Part shown: positions 16,190 through 25,835 of the stretch, piece after piece
Numbering within the stretch: position 1 is the stretch's first letter
Layout of the letters: the number at the start of each line of letters is the position of its first letter
Assembly: GCA_021802945.1 (NCBI GenBank)
Contig: JAJZRE010000007.1
Span: 1 to 51,829, forward strand
Length of the DNA stretch: 51,829 nucleotides
Reading direction: 5' to 3'
Origin: Pseudomonadota bacterium
GTDB taxonomy: Bacteria; Pseudomonadota; Gammaproteobacteria; Burkholderiales; Thiobacillaceae
Program-made: the position numbers and the translations under genes
Notes under the pieces: model-generated
Databases searched by the model: none
Seen by the model: only the letters and a program-made list of their open reading frames with translations
Told to the model about the DNA's origin: nothing

Positions 16190-18157
16190 TCAAGCCTCGA
16201 CAAGCAGGCGGCTACGCATCTCCAGGTGCAGGGCATGGCAGAAGTTGGTGCAGTAGCACCAGTAGACCCCCGGCTTGTCGGCAACGAAGGTGACCGACTT
16301 GGTCTCCTGCGGATTGACGATGAACTGGATGTTGTACTTGGGAATGGCGAAGCCGTGGGTCAGATCCTCCACCTTGTCGTGATTGGTCAGGATGATGGTC
16401 ACCTCGTCGCCCTTCTTGACCTTGAACTCCCGCAGGCTGAAGGCCGGGGCCTGGCTGATGAGCTTGATGGTCACCTTCCTGCCCTTGCGGAAGACGCCCG
16501 AGTCCTTGGGATCCTTCACCGCCAGCGGGAATTCGTCCATGTTGTACACCTGGCGCGTCTTGATGATGTCGCGGCGGACGATGATCGAGTCGTGCGGCTC
16601 CGAATACACCGAATGGTCGGCCACCAGCTTCATCTTGTCGCCGCTGATGTCGATCAGCTGGGCAGTCTCGGCGTGAAGCGGCCCCACAGGCAGGAAGCGG
16701 TCCTTGGAGAACTTGTTGTCCGAGATGAAGTACTTGCCGTCCGATTCCCGTGTCTCGCCCATCGAGGTGAAGCCGTGGCCCGGCTGGTAATGCACGTCGA
16801 TGCGGTCGAGCACCACCTTGGCGTTCTTGTCGCCCTTGTAGGCCTTGATTGCCGCATCCACATTCCACTTCACGATCTGGCTGTCGAGGAACAGCGTAGT
16901 GTAGGCGTTGCCCTTGTTGTCGAAGCCGGTGTGCAGCGGTCCGAGGCCGATCTCGGGCTCGGCGACGACCACGTCGCGCGGATTGGCCAGTCCGCCATCG
17001 AACCATTTCAGCACCAGGGCATGCTCGATGACCGAGGCGGTCGGCGACAGCTTGCCCGCGCAGACGTAGTGCTTGCCGTCCGGGCTCATGTTCACGCCGT
17101 GGGGGTTCTTCGGAATCGGCACGTAGCAGGTCAGCGCCGTCTTGGGATCCTGATTGGCGGCCTTGGTGCCGTCGACCACGGGCACCTTGGAGGTGCCGAT
17201 GGTCTTGAACTTGCCGGCCTTCACCGCCTCCTCGATGCGGGCGACGTTGAAGAACAGGCAGGCATCCATCTCGGATGCCATCATGTCCTCGTAATGCAGC
17301 CCCATCTCGGTGTTGTACTGGTTGGTGCAGGTCAGCTTGCCGTCATAGGAGGTGGCGACGAGGTCGCAGTTGCCGTCGATCAGGACCTGCCAGCGCACGT
17401 CCATGGTGTTGGCGTCCACGCAACTGAAGATCGAGCGGTACTTGGTGCCGTCTTCCATGTCGCGTCCGTCGTTCGGCAGCGGAATCGAGAACTCGCCGCC
17501 GCAGAAGACGCGGGTGGTGTGATTGACGTTGGGGTCGACCGGATCGCGCTTGTCGGGGAAGGTGCCGTGGAAGCCCTGGACGTTCGGCAGTTCGATGATC
17601 TTGTCGCATTCCATGGTGTCCATGCGGATGCGCGCCAGGCGGCCATGGATCTTGTCGTTCACGAACATGTACTTGCCATCGTAGACACCGTCGGTATAGG
17701 ACTGGTGCACGTGGTGCGTGTCGCCGGTGGTGTATTTGGGTGTGCCGTCGGCCTTGGTGCCGAGAATGGCCCTGGATTCATTGGTGACGCCCCAGCCCAC
17801 CAGGGCGTCCATGTTGAAGACCGGGATGCGCTTCAGTTCGCGGCCGGATGGAATGCCATAGATGCGCACTTCGCCCGAATGGCCACCGCTGGAAAATGAA
17901 TAGTATTCATCGAGCTGCCCTGGCGGAACCTCGTATTTGCTGTAATCCACCCCGCCTCCGGCCTGAGCGGCCGGAGCCCCCGCGCCAGCGCCTTCGCCTG
18001 CCGCGGGCGCTGATTTCTTGTTGCACGCGGAGAGCCCCAGCGACAGACCCGCGCCGGAGAGCCCGACCAGTGCGGCGGTGTTCATGAATTTCCGGCGGCT
18101 CAGATCAGGCTGAGTGTCGGATAGTTTGCTATCGTCCTGCGTATGGTCCAGTGTCAT
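16190..18157 (-). CDS. nosZ: Nitrous oxide reductase, clade I (NosZ)
   Basis: 655 aa, reduces nitrous oxide to dinitrogen in the periplasm. A twin-arginine signal (SRRKFMN, about residues 20-26, then a hydrophobic stretch) marks it as clade I, exported folded by Tat. The seven-bladed propeller carries the CuZ histidines, including DTHHVHQSYTDG and the later HTTRVF segment, and the C-terminal cupredoxin domain ends with the CuA motif CYCTNFCHALHLEM. It heads the nos operon and is divergent from narX, so the 351-bp gap between them probably carries both promoters. Confidence 0.97.
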   Translation of the reverse strand: MTLDHTQDDSKLSDTQPDLSRRKFMNTAALVGLSGAGLSLGLSACNKKSAPAAGEGAGAGAPAAQAGGGVDYSKYEVPPGQLDEYYSFSSGGHSGEVRIYGIPSGRELKRIPVFNMDALVGWGVTNESRAILGTKADGTPKYTTGDTHHVHQSYTDGVYDGKYMFVNDKIHGRLARIRMDTMECDKIIELPNVQGFHGTFPDKRDPVDPNVNHTTRVFCGGEFSIPLPNDGRDMEDGTKYRSIFSCVDANTMDVRWQVLIDGNCDLVATSYDGKLTCTNQYNTEMGLHYEDMMASEMDACLFFNVARIEEAVKAGKFKTIGTSKVPVVDGTKAANQDPKTALTCYVPIPKNPHGVNMSPDGKHYVCAGKLSPTASVIEHALVLKWFDGGLANPRDVVVAEPEIGLGPLHTGFDNKGNAYTTLFLDSQIVKWNVDAAIKAYKGDKNAKVVLDRIDVHYQPGHGFTSMGETRESDGKYFISDNKFSKDRFLPVGPLHAETAQLIDISGDKMKLVADHSVYSEPHDSIIVRRDIIKTRQVYNMDEFPLAVKDPKDSGVFRKGRKVTIKLISQAPAFSLREFKVKKGDEVTIILTNHDKVEDLTHGFAIPKYNIQFIVNPQETKSVTFVADKPGVYWCYCTNFCHALHLEMRSRLLVEA

Positions 18158-18508
18158 GTCGTGGTGCTCCCCATCTTGAAAATAATCGGCACTTCCATCC
18201 GGATGGCCGCAAGGCGAACCGGATCACTCGAAACAGGCACGAGGCCATGCAGGCCACTCGCCGCTGCGACGATTTGTCGCACCCGAAATCTAGCATATAG
18301 AGAAAATACGATCTCGAGGTCTGTAAATATTGGTTACCATCAGTGCTGTATCGACCCATGACGACCACCAGAAGATGGATGCGAAACGTTTATTAAGTCC
18401 ATGTTTTGACGAAACATTGCTGGATGGGCACTTGCACGGTCTTGCGCAACTAGTACATTCGAGGTACTCCTTTATTTTTATGGAACCTACAGGGTCCAAG
18501 AGTCGGCT
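18158..18508. promoter_or_regulatory. Divergent nosZ / narX control region
   Basis: A 351-bp gene-free stretch, clearly more AT-rich than its surroundings, between divergent nosZ and narX. Two small inverted repeats are visible: ATGTTT-TGACG-AAACAT (18401-18417) and AGTAC-N7-GTACT (18452-18468), the second about 40 bases before narX. TACTCCT at 18464-18470 fits a single NarL heptamer, without a partner in 7-2-7 spacing. No full FNR box was found by eye. Confidence 0.55.
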
Positions 18509-20413
18509 ATGAATGAAAGATGCGGCGTGCTGCAGCATTCGTTGCTGTTGAAACTAGGCGGGGCGCTGGCGCTGATCGCCTGTTTCGCCATCCTCGGCAT
18601 GGCCAGTTCGGGCATCATCGCCGAGTCGGTGCAGGGCAGCGGCGCGGCGATCAACCTGGCGGGCAGCCTGCGCATGCAGGCCTACAAGATAACCGGCCTT
18701 GCCCTGTCGGCCCGGCTGTCGGGGCGTGCCGACGCATCCCGGCAGATGGACGCGGCAATTCGCACGTTCGAGACCACGCTGAGCGATCCGCGCATCACCG
18801 CGCTGATGCCCAGACAGACCGAAACCGAGCTTTCGCATAGCTATGCGACGGTGCTGCAGGCGTGGCAGCGGATTAAGCCGCGTTTCGCGAGCGAGGCGGG
18901 CCGCGGAGCATCCGCTGCGGAAACCCGTACGCCGCTGATCGCCGATGTCACCCGATTCGTCGACGAGATCAACCGCCTGGTCAAACAGATCGAGCAGGAC
19001 GCCGAGGCCAAGATCCTGGTGCTGCGCATGATTCTCGGCGCGGCCCTGCTGACGACGCTGCTGATCGGCGCGCTGACGCTGTACCTGGCGCGCAACGACC
19101 TGATCCTTCCCCTGCGCGACCTGTTGTCGTTCGCCGCCAATGTCGGCCGCGGCAACCTCGCAGTGCGCACCGAGCACACCGGCAGCGACGAGCTCGGCCG
19201 GCTCGGCCAGGCGTTCAACCACATGGCCGAAGATCTTTCCAGGCTGTACCAGAACCTGGAAGCGCGGGTAGAAGAGAAGACCGCCGAACTCACCATCGCC
19301 AACCGCTCGCTGGAACTGCTCTATCACTCCATCGCCCGGCTCTACAACGGTCCGGTGGCGCCGGACACCTATGCCATCCTGCTGCATGACCTGGAAAACG
19401 TCCTCGGCGTCGGGCACGGGCTGGCCTGCCTGGTGGAAGCCGGCGAGACCCGCGCACGGGTGATCGCCAGCACGCTGCGCCCCGACAGCGGCGATGCCGA
19501 CTTGTGCGGCCTGATGAGTTGCGCCGAATGCCTCGCCCACCCGGCGCTGGCCGTCCATGCGCTGCGGGGCGGCCGGCGCGTGCTGTCGCTGCCGCTCAAG
19601 GACACCGAGCAGCACTACGGCATGCTGCAGCTGGAAATGCCGCCGGGCAGGGATCTGGCGCCCTGGCAGACGCAGTTGCTGGAGGCGCTGTCGCGCCACA
19701 TCGGCATCGCCATCGGCACCGCCCGGCGCACCGAGCAGAGCCACCGGCTGTCGCTGCTGGAGGAACGCGCCGCACTGGCGCGCGAACTGCACGATTCGCT
19801 GGCGCAGTCGCTCGCCTACATGAAAATCCAGGTCAGCCGGCTGAAGCCCCTCATCGAGCGCCCGGACGCAGGCAGCGAAGCCGCCGAAGTGCTGGCCGAG
19901 TTGCGCGAAGGCCTCAACAGCGCCTACCGCCAGCTGCGCGAGCTGCTCACCACCTTCCGCCTGCGCATCGAGGGCGAGGGGCTGGCCGCCGCGCTGCAGG
20001 CCACCGTCGCCGAATTCTCGGGCCGCGGCGGCATTCCGATCACCCTGGAGGCGCATCTGGCAGGCTGCACGCTCACCTCCAACGAGGAAATCCACACCCT
20101 GCAAATCGTGCGCGAGGCACTCTCCAACGTGCTCAACCACGCCCAGGCGCGGCAGGCGGAAGTCAGGGTGGCATGCAACAGCGACGGATCGGTGTCGGCC
20201 ATCGTGACCGACGACGGCATCGGCGTCCATCGGCCGGCGGGCGCGCATCACTACGGCATGACAATCATGGAAGAGCGGGCACGAAACCTGGGCGGCCAGT
20301 TGAGCGTCGAGAAACTGCCCGCCTTCGGCACCCGCGTCACCCTGCACTTCATGCCGAGCATCCGGCGCGACACCCTTCCCATTCATCCCGTTCAACTTTC
20401 CACCCGCCCATGA
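18509..20413 (+). CDS. narX: Nitrate/nitrite sensor histidine kinase, NarX type
   Basis: 634 aa. TM1 (about 12-34) is followed by the P-box INLAGSLRMQAYK (about 48-60), the nitrate-binding signature, and a second P'-like segment DEINRLVKQIEQ before TM2 (about 169-195). A HAMP domain follows, then a central module with the Cys cluster CGLMSCAEC also seen in NarX, then a HisKA_3 domain with His428 in ARELHDSLAQSL and an ATPase domain with DDGIGV. It senses nitrate in the periplasm and phosphorylates NarL. The stop overlaps narL as ATGA. A second kinase or NarQ could also fit, but the Cys cluster favours NarX. Confidence 0.93.
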   Translation: MNERCGVLQHSLLLKLGGALALIACFAILGMASSGIIAESVQGSGAAINLAGSLRMQAYKITGLALSARLSGRADASRQMDAAIRTFETTLSDPRITALMPRQTETELSHSYATVLQAWQRIKPRFASEAGRGASAAETRTPLIADVTRFVDEINRLVKQIEQDAEAKILVLRMILGAALLTTLLIGALTLYLARNDLILPLRDLLSFAANVGRGNLAVRTEHTGSDELGRLGQAFNHMAEDLSRLYQNLEARVEEKTAELTIANRSLELLYHSIARLYNGPVAPDTYAILLHDLENVLGVGHGLACLVEAGETRARVIASTLRPDSGDADLCGLMSCAECLAHPALAVHALRGGRRVLSLPLKDTEQHYGMLQLEMPPGRDLAPWQTQLLEALSRHIGIAIGTARRTEQSHRLSLLEERAALARELHDSLAQSLAYMKIQVSRLKPLIERPDAGSEAAEVLAELREGLNSAYRQLRELLTTFRLRIEGEGLAAALQATVAEFSGRGGIPITLEAHLAGCTLTSNEEIHTLQIVREALSNVLNHAQARQAEVRVACNSDGSVSAIVTDDGIGVHRPAGAHHYGMTIMEERARNLGGQLSVEKLPAFGTRVTLHFMPSIRRDTLPIHPVQLSTRP

Positions 20414-21069
20414 GCCAGCCCGATCCCCAGACCATCCTGGTCGTCGACGACCATCCGCTGTTCCGCAAGGGCGTGATCCAGCTGATCCATGCCGCACCCG
20501 AATTCCGCTTCGTCGGCGAAGCCGCCAGCGGCAGGGAGGGCATCCTGCTTGCGCAGCGCCTGCGTCCCGACATGATTCTGCTCGACCTGAACATGAAGGA
20601 CATGAACGGCGTCGACGTGCTGAAGACGATCAAGGACGACGGCCTCGATTCCCGGGTCATCATGCTCACCGTCTCCGACCAGGCGGATGACCTGATGGCC
20701 GCGCTGCAGGCCGGGGCCGACGGCTATCTGCTGAAGGACATGGAGCCGGAAGACCTGATGCAGCAGCTGGGCGAGGCCGCGCGCGGCAAGATCACCATCA
20801 GCGAGCGCCTCACGCAGCTGCTTGTCGCGTCGCTGCGCGAAAAGAGCCGCCCCACCAGCCTCGCCGAAGCGGGGCTGACCGAGCAGGAAAACCGGATCCT
20901 CGAACACCTGATCGACGGCAAGAGCAACAAGCTGATCGCCCGCGACATGGGCATCGCCGAAGGCACCGTGAAAGTCCACGTCAAGCATCTGCTGAAGAAG
21001 CTGAACCTGCGTTCACGGGTGGAAGCGGCAGTATGGGCGGACCGCTGCCGGCGCCAGGCCCGGCCCTGA
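20410..21069 (+). CDS. narL: Nitrate/nitrite response regulator, NarL type
   Basis: 219 aa. The receiver domain has DDH near the start, the phospho-acceptor Asp in MILLDLNMKDM and Lys in GYLLKD. The C-terminal LuxR-type helix-turn-helix (LTEQENRILEHLIDGKSNKLIARDMG and GTVKVHVKHLLKKL in pieces) matches NarL, whose key recognition helix residues Lys-Val-His-Val-Lys are conserved. The start overlaps the narX stop by four bases; a longer upstream frame is antisense-like read-through of narX. Likely binds the 7-2-7 site at 7835-7852. Confidence 0.94.
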   Translation: MSQPDPQTILVVDDHPLFRKGVIQLIHAAPEFRFVGEAASGREGILLAQRLRPDMILLDLNMKDMNGVDVLKTIKDDGLDSRVIMLTVSDQADDLMAALQAGADGYLLKDMEPEDLMQQLGEAARGKITISERLTQLLVASLREKSRPTSLAEAGLTEQENRILEHLIDGKSNKLIARDMGIAEGTVKVHVKHLLKKLNLRSRVEAAVWADRCRRQARP

Positions 21070-21086
21070 CAGCCTTGCTTTTTCGG

Positions 21087-21114
21087 AGCCCGCGCTCTTC
21101 AATGAAAGCGGGCT
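21087..21114 (+). terminator. Possible weak terminator after narL
   Basis: A 7-bp stem AGCCCGC / GCGGGCT with a 14-base loop followed by TTGAAA. The T-run is poor and the loop long, so termination would be partial at best; the CBS-domain gene begins 20 bases later. Confidence 0.35.
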
Positions 21115-21134
21115 TTGAAAATGAGGAGAACATC

Positions 21135-21584
21135 ATGTCAGTCGGCGAACTCTGCAACCGCGAAGTCGTGATCGCGGAAAAAGCGCTGCCCGTGACCGAT
21201 GCCGCGCGCCTGATGCGCAGCCATCACGTCGGCGATCTGGTCGTGGTCGAGGAAAGGGACGGCCACAAGCACCCGGTCGGCATCGTCACCGACCGCGACA
21301 TCGTGGTGGAAGTGGTGGCGGCCGCCGTGAACCCCGAGGCGCTCAAGGTGGGCGACATCATGGGGCCGGAGGTGGCGACCGTGCGCGAAGGCGAAGGCCT
21401 GTTCGAGGCGCTGCGCTACATGCGCGACAAGGGCGTGCGGCGCATGCCGGTGGTCGATGGTGCGGGCGCGCTCGTCGGCATCCTCACGCTGGACGATTTG
21501 CTCGGCCTGCTGGCGGAAGAGATGACCGAACTGGCGAAACTGGTGTCGCATGAGCGGCAGCGCGAGGCGACTGTCCGCAAGTAG
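21135..21584 (+). CDS. CBS-domain pair protein
   Basis: 149 aa made of two CBS domains: VGELCNREVVIAEKALPV...DLVVVEE with GIVTDRDIV (first) and DIMGPEVATVREGEGL with RRMPVVDGAGALVGILTLDDLL (second). CBS pairs bind adenine nucleotides and act as energy or redox-state sensors. It stands alone, downstream of narXL and 66 bases after the narL stop. The ATG at 21135 has GAGGAG 7 bases upstream; an in-frame ATG at 21102 lacks a ribosome site. Its target is not evident. Confidence 0.88.
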   Translation: MSVGELCNREVVIAEKALPVTDAARLMRSHHVGDLVVVEERDGHKHPVGIVTDRDIVVEVVAAAVNPEALKVGDIMGPEVATVREGEGLFEALRYMRDKGVRRMPVVDGAGALVGILTLDDLLGLLAEEMTELAKLVSHERQREATVRK

Positions 21585-21766
21585 TTGGGGGGTAACACCG
21601 ACTTGACCTGAAAGGGCAGGCGGCCGCGGCTTGCCTGCCGGGCAGCGGTCGGCCCGTTTCGGACGGCGGCCGGGTTATCCCTGAACGGCGCTGCCGGCGA
21701 AGAAAACGCACAAGCCTTGCACGCTTGCCTACAATGAGCCTGTTTTTAACGAATTGGGGTTGCCTC

Positions 21767-22423
21767 ATGAAAAGAATCATTGGTTCTCTAAGCTCCATCG
21801 CAATCGGCCTCAGCGGTCTTTCCGGCTGCGCCAACATGACCGAAACGCAAAAGACCACCGGCACGGGCGCGGCGATCGGCGCCGTTGCCGGAGCGGTAAT
21901 CGGCGGAGCGACGGGCGGCGGCAAGAGCGCCGCGACCGGCGCGGCGATCGGTGCGGCAGTGGGTGCGGGGGGCGGCTATCTGTGGTCCAGGCACATGGAG
22001 GAGCAGAAGAAGGCGATGGAGCAGGCTACGCAGGGAACCGGCGTGAGCGTAAGCCAGACCGCCGACAACCGGCTCAAGCTGGACATCCCGAGCGATGTGT
22101 CCTTTGACACGGGCCGCTACGACATCAAGCCGAACCTGCGTCCGATCCTCGATCGCTTCGCTACTACCCTGAACCAGAACCCGGTGACGACGGTGACCAT
22201 CATCGGCCACACGGACAGCACAGGCACGGATGCGATCAATAATCCGCTTTCGGTCAATCGCGCCGCCGCGACGCGCGATTACCTTGTGGCCCGCGGGGTG
22301 GCGGCAAGCCGCATCGCGATCGATGGCCGCGGATCGCACGAACCGGTCGCCGACAACAACACGGCGGCAGGTCGTGCGAAGAACCGCCGCGTCGAGATTT
22401 TCGTGGCGGAACCCGCACGCTGA
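21767..22423 (+). CDS. OmpA-family outer-membrane lipoprotein (YiaD-like)
   Basis: 218 aa. Lipoprotein signal ending LSGLSGC (Cys about residue 22), then a glycine-zipper stretch (GAAIGAVAGAVIGGATGGG and a second copy, about 33-70) and a C-terminal OmpA peptidoglycan-binding domain with the FDTGRYDIKP segment, HTDSTG and NRRVEIFV near the end. Likely an envelope-anchoring protein. The start at 21767 was chosen over a longer frame at 21725 because it begins the lipoprotein signal. Not obviously linked to the flanking respiratory genes. Confidence 0.88.
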   Translation: MKRIIGSLSSIAIGLSGLSGCANMTETQKTTGTGAAIGAVAGAVIGGATGGGKSAATGAAIGAAVGAGGGYLWSRHMEEQKKAMEQATQGTGVSVSQTADNRLKLDIPSDVSFDTGRYDIKPNLRPILDRFATTLNQNPVTTVTIIGHTDSTGTDAINNPLSVNRAAATRDYLVARGVAASRIAIDGRGSHEPVADNNTAAGRAKNRRVEIFVAEPAR

Positions 22424-22439
22424 CGTCAGATCATTCAGG

Positions 22440-22466
22440 CAATCCGGCCTTATCCGTGCCGGATTG
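22440..22466. terminator. Hairpin between convergent ompA-like gene and hypE
   Basis: Perfect 9-bp stem CAATCCGGC / GCCGGATTG with a 9-base loop, 16 bases after the OmpA-like stop. No clear T-run on either side, so it is at best a factor-dependent or processing site. The rest of the 175-bp gap up to hypE shows nothing else. Confidence 0.35.
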
Positions 22467-22598
22467 CGCGTCCGCAACGCCGCTTTGCCGGCGAATGATC
22501 GATCCCTCCGTCTCGCTGCTTTGCGCCCCGAATGCGGACCAGGCCGTTCCATTTGGCACCAGGCAAGCCCGGGGATGACTCAAGAACGGTCTGGCAAA

Positions 22599-23603
22599 TC
22601 AACAGATTCGCGGCAGCGGGTCGTCCTCCAGTTCGTCGATGACGCGGCGGCCGCCAAGGCCGGTTTCCAGTATCACGCGCCCGCCGCCCAGTTCGATGCG
22701 GCCGATGATGCAGGCGTCGCGACCTTCGGGCAGGGCGCGCCAGCGGGCGAGCACTTCGCCGGCGGCAAAGGGATCGGCGACGGCGACGACGCGGCCTTCG
22801 CACGCCAGGAAGTAGGGGTCGTAGCCCAGCATCTCGCAGACCGACACGACTTCCGGCCGCAGCGGTACCGCATTCTGCTCGAGCGTGACGCTGTGGCCGC
22901 TGGCGCGCGCGATTTCGTGCGCGACGGTGGCGAGGCCGCCGCGCGTCGGGTCGCGCATGAACTTGAGATCGGGAAAATTGCGTACCGCGCGCGTCAGCGG
23001 CAGGACCGAGGCCGAATCGGAGCGCAGCTCGCCGGAGAGACCGAACTGCTCGCGCGCCAGCATCACCGCAATGCCGTGATCGCCGACCGGGCCGGACACC
23101 AGCACCACGTCGTCCGGCGCGATGCGGTCCATGGCGAGGCGGGTGGCCGCGCGCTTGACGCCGATGCCGGTGACCGACAGATACAGGCCGCTGCCTTCGC
23201 CGCGGCGCACCACCTTGGTGTCGCCGGCCACTACCGCAACGCGGTTCTGCCGCGCAGCACGCGCGAAGCTCGTGATGTAGCGGTCGAGCGCGCTGATTTC
23301 CAGCCCTTCCTCGATGAGCGCGGACACGGTGAAATAGAGCGGGTCGGCACCCGCCACCGCCAGGTCGTTGACCACGCCGTGCACGGCCAGCGAGCCGATG
23401 TCGCCGCCGGGGAATTCGAGCGGCTCGACGGTGAAGCCGTCGGTGGTGACCATGACGTCGCCGTCCATGTGCGGCAGCGTGACGGCGTCGGCGTCGGTAT
23501 CGAGCAGCGGGTTGCCGAGATGGCGGGCAAAGATCTCGGTGATGAGCTCGCGCATCAGGCGGCCGCCGTTGCCGTGCGCAAGTAGAATGCGGGTGTCGTC
23601 CAT
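22599..23603 (-). CDS. hypE: Hydrogenase maturation protein HypE
   Basis: 334 aa. HypE dehydrates the thiocarbamate placed on its C-terminal Cys by HypF to make the cyanide ligands of the NiFe site. The C-terminus ends PRIC, with the essential Cys as last residue, and the PurM-like fold shows LAHGNGGRLM near the start, DGDVMVTTDGF and RDPTRGGLATVAHEIA. Six bases separate it from hypF. Last gene of the hypCABDFE run. Confidence 0.96.
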   Translation of the reverse strand: MDDTRILLAHGNGGRLMRELITEIFARHLGNPLLDTDADAVTLPHMDGDVMVTTDGFTVEPLEFPGGDIGSLAVHGVVNDLAVAGADPLYFTVSALIEEGLEISALDRYITSFARAARQNRVAVVAGDTKVVRRGEGSGLYLSVTGIGVKRAATRLAMDRIAPDDVVLVSGPVGDHGIAVMLAREQFGLSGELRSDSASVLPLTRAVRNFPDLKFMRDPTRGGLATVAHEIARASGHSVTLEQNAVPLRPEVVSVCEMLGYDPYFLACEGRVVAVADPFAAGEVLARWRALPEGRDACIIGRIELGGGRVILETGLGGRRVIDELEDDPLPRIC

Positions 23604-23609
23604 GGGTTT

Positions 23610-25835
23610 TTATGGGTGAATAAATTCGATGACCTGGCCGAAGCTTAACCCGGCATCGTTGACCGGGATACGCTGCGGCAGATGCACAGCGAATCCCGCC
23701 GCCTCGAGCCGGCCGATCGCGGCTTCGGCAAGCACGCGGTTCTGGAACACGCCGCCGGTGAGGCCGACGGCGCGGATGCCGGTTTGCGCGCGCAGCTGCC
23801 GCGCCTGATCGACCAGCGCCTGCGCCAGACTGAGATGAAAGGCGGCCGCGCGTTCGGCCACCGGGCGCGTGTTGTCGGTGAGCATGGGCAGCAGCGGCGC
23901 CCAGTCGCTGCGCCACACGCCGGATGCATCGCGTTGCAGCGGCAGGTCGACGACATGGCCGCCAGCAGGCGACGCTTCCGCTTCCAGCCGCATCGGGCCT
24001 TCGCCCTCGAAACTTGCGTGCGTGCAGATTCCGCACAGGGCTGCGGCGGCGTCGAACAGGCGGCCGGCCGCCGAACTCGCCGGGCTGTTGAGCCGGTGCG
24101 ACCATGCCTGATGCAGCGGCTCGGGTGCGAAGGGCGCAGACTGCCCCGTTTCCCACAGCAGCGCCGCGGCGGCGCGCCACGGCTCGCGCCCGGCCTTGTC
24201 GCCGCCGGGCAGGCGGAAGCGGCGGAACGCGGCGGCGTGTTGCCAGCGGCCGGGCGCGCCGGTGAAGGCTTCGCCGCCCCACAGCGTGCCGTCCTCGCCG
24301 AGGCCGGCGCCGTCCCAGGCGAACACGATCCATTCAGGGCGCTCCGGAAACTCCCACGCCAGTGCCGAAGCGTGCGCGTGGTGATGCCAGACCTCGAACA
24401 ATTTCAATCCGCTATCGCGGGCGTAACGCCGGGTGCCGTAGCCGGGATGGCGGTCGACGATCAGGCGCGTCGCCTGTACCTGGTAGAGCCGCTGCAGGTC
24501 GGCCGCCACCTGCGCCAGCGTGTCGAGGCTGCGCGGCGTGTCGAGTTCGCCGATGTGCGGCGAGACGACGGCGCGCGATCCCCAGGCGAGGCAGAGCGTG
24601 TTCTTCATGTGGCTGCCGAGCGCCAGCACGGGTTCGGGCAGGGCGGCGGGCAACTCGCGTTCCAGCGGCGCGTTGCCGCGCCCCAGGCGCAGCGGCCGCG
24701 GCGCGCCGGCGATGACGCGATACACCGGGTCGTCGGCCGGGCGCACGATGGGCCGGCCGTGATGCAGGAAGGCATCGGCGATGGGGGCGAGGCGGGCCTG
24801 TGCCTCGAGGTTGCCGGTCAGCACCGGCTCGCCGGAAAGATTGCCGGAAGTGGCCACGAGCGGGCCGCCGAAATCGTTCAGCAGCAGGTCGTGCAGCGGC
24901 GAGTAGGGCAGGAGGCAGCCGATTTCCGCGAGGCCGGGCGCGATGAGTCCGGACAGACCGGTATCGGCGCGTTTCGGCAGCAGCACGATGGGACGCTCGG
25001 GCGATGCGAGAAAGTCTTCGACCTCCGGCGCGAGGTGTACTGCACGGCGCAGCGCGCCGGGATTGCGGAACATCACCGCCAGCGGTTTGGCCGGGCGCGG
25101 TTTACGCGCGCGCAGCGTCGAAACAGCCGCGTCGCTGGCGGCATCGCACAGCAGGTGATAGCCGCCGACGCCTTTCACCGCGACGATCTTTCCCGCGCGC
25201 AAGGCGGCGACGGCAGCGGCAAGCGCGGCTTCGTCGCCGTTGCGGACTTCCTCGCCCGAGACGAATTGCAGATGCGGACCGCATACCGGGCAGGCGATCG
25301 GCTCGGCGTGAAAGCGGCGGTCGAGCGGGTTTTCGTATTCGCGCCGGCAGTCCGGGCACAGCGCGAAGTCGCGCATCGCCGTGTTGGGGCGGTCGTAGGG
25401 CAGGGCGGTGATCAGCGTGTAGCGCGGGCCGCACTGGGTGCAGTTGATGAAGGGGTAGCGGTGGCGGCGGTTGGCCGGGTCGTGCAGTTCGGCGAGGCAG
25501 TCGGCGCAGACGAAGCCGTCGGGTGGCAGGTGAATATCTACCTGATTCGTTGCCGCGCTGTCGAGGATGGAAAACGCCGCGGCGTGTTCAGGTTCGCAGG
25601 CCGTGACGGCAAGCGGACCGGGGGCGGACAAGGGCGGCGCTTCCTTCAGCAGTCCATCGCTGAAATCCTGGAGTTGTGCTGGCGTACCTTCGGCGTGGAT
25701 TTCCACCGCCCCGTCGATGTTGCGCACCCAGCCGGTGATGCCGTGCCGATGCGCGAGCCGGTAGACGAAGGGCCGGAAGCCCACGCTCTGTACCCGCCCG
25801 CCGATCGTGATGTGCCGGGCTGCGCGCTCAGGCAT
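23610..25835 (-). CDS. hypF: Carbamoyltransferase HypF
   Basis: 741 aa, normal for HypF. N-terminal acylphosphatase domain (GRVQSVGFRPFVYRLAH, about 12-28), then two zinc fingers (CADC...CTQC and CPDC...CPVC, about 106-190), a YrdC-like domain and the C-terminal Kae1-like domain with HHAHA and the VGLTGGVFQNR segment. HypF transfers carbamoyl from carbamoyl phosphate to HypE. Eight-base overlap with hypD. Confidence 0.96.
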   Translation of the reverse strand: MPERAARHITIGGRVQSVGFRPFVYRLAHRHGITGWVRNIDGAVEIHAEGTPAQLQDFSDGLLKEAPPLSAPGPLAVTACEPEHAAAFSILDSAATNQVDIHLPPDGFVCADCLAELHDPANRRHRYPFINCTQCGPRYTLITALPYDRPNTAMRDFALCPDCRREYENPLDRRFHAEPIACPVCGPHLQFVSGEEVRNGDEAALAAAVAALRAGKIVAVKGVGGYHLLCDAASDAAVSTLRARKPRPAKPLAVMFRNPGALRRAVHLAPEVEDFLASPERPIVLLPKRADTGLSGLIAPGLAEIGCLLPYSPLHDLLLNDFGGPLVATSGNLSGEPVLTGNLEAQARLAPIADAFLHHGRPIVRPADDPVYRVIAGAPRPLRLGRGNAPLERELPAALPEPVLALGSHMKNTLCLAWGSRAVVSPHIGELDTPRSLDTLAQVAADLQRLYQVQATRLIVDRHPGYGTRRYARDSGLKLFEVWHHHAHASALAWEFPERPEWIVFAWDGAGLGEDGTLWGGEAFTGAPGRWQHAAAFRRFRLPGGDKAGREPWRAAAALLWETGQSAPFAPEPLHQAWSHRLNSPASSAAGRLFDAAAALCGICTHASFEGEGPMRLEAEASPAGGHVVDLPLQRDASGVWRSDWAPLLPMLTDNTRPVAERAAAFHLSLAQALVDQARQLRAQTGIRAVGLTGGVFQNRVLAEAAIGRLEAAGFAVHLPQRIPVNDAGLSFGQVIEFIHP

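Noticed and set aside
16044-16193. Upstream extension of nosR by 50 codons
   Set aside because: The signal peptide begins at the Met at 16043; the extension has no protein-like character and covers the nosZ-nosR hairpin.
13413-16256. Long plus-strand frame opposite nosR
   Set aside because: Antisense shadow; nosR has full domain structure and operon overlaps.
16058-17899. Long plus-strand frame opposite nosZ
   Set aside because: Antisense shadow of a certain gene with CuA and CuZ motifs.
18554-20497. Minus-strand frame opposite narX
   Set aside because: No domains, composition of a shadow frame; NarX is clear.
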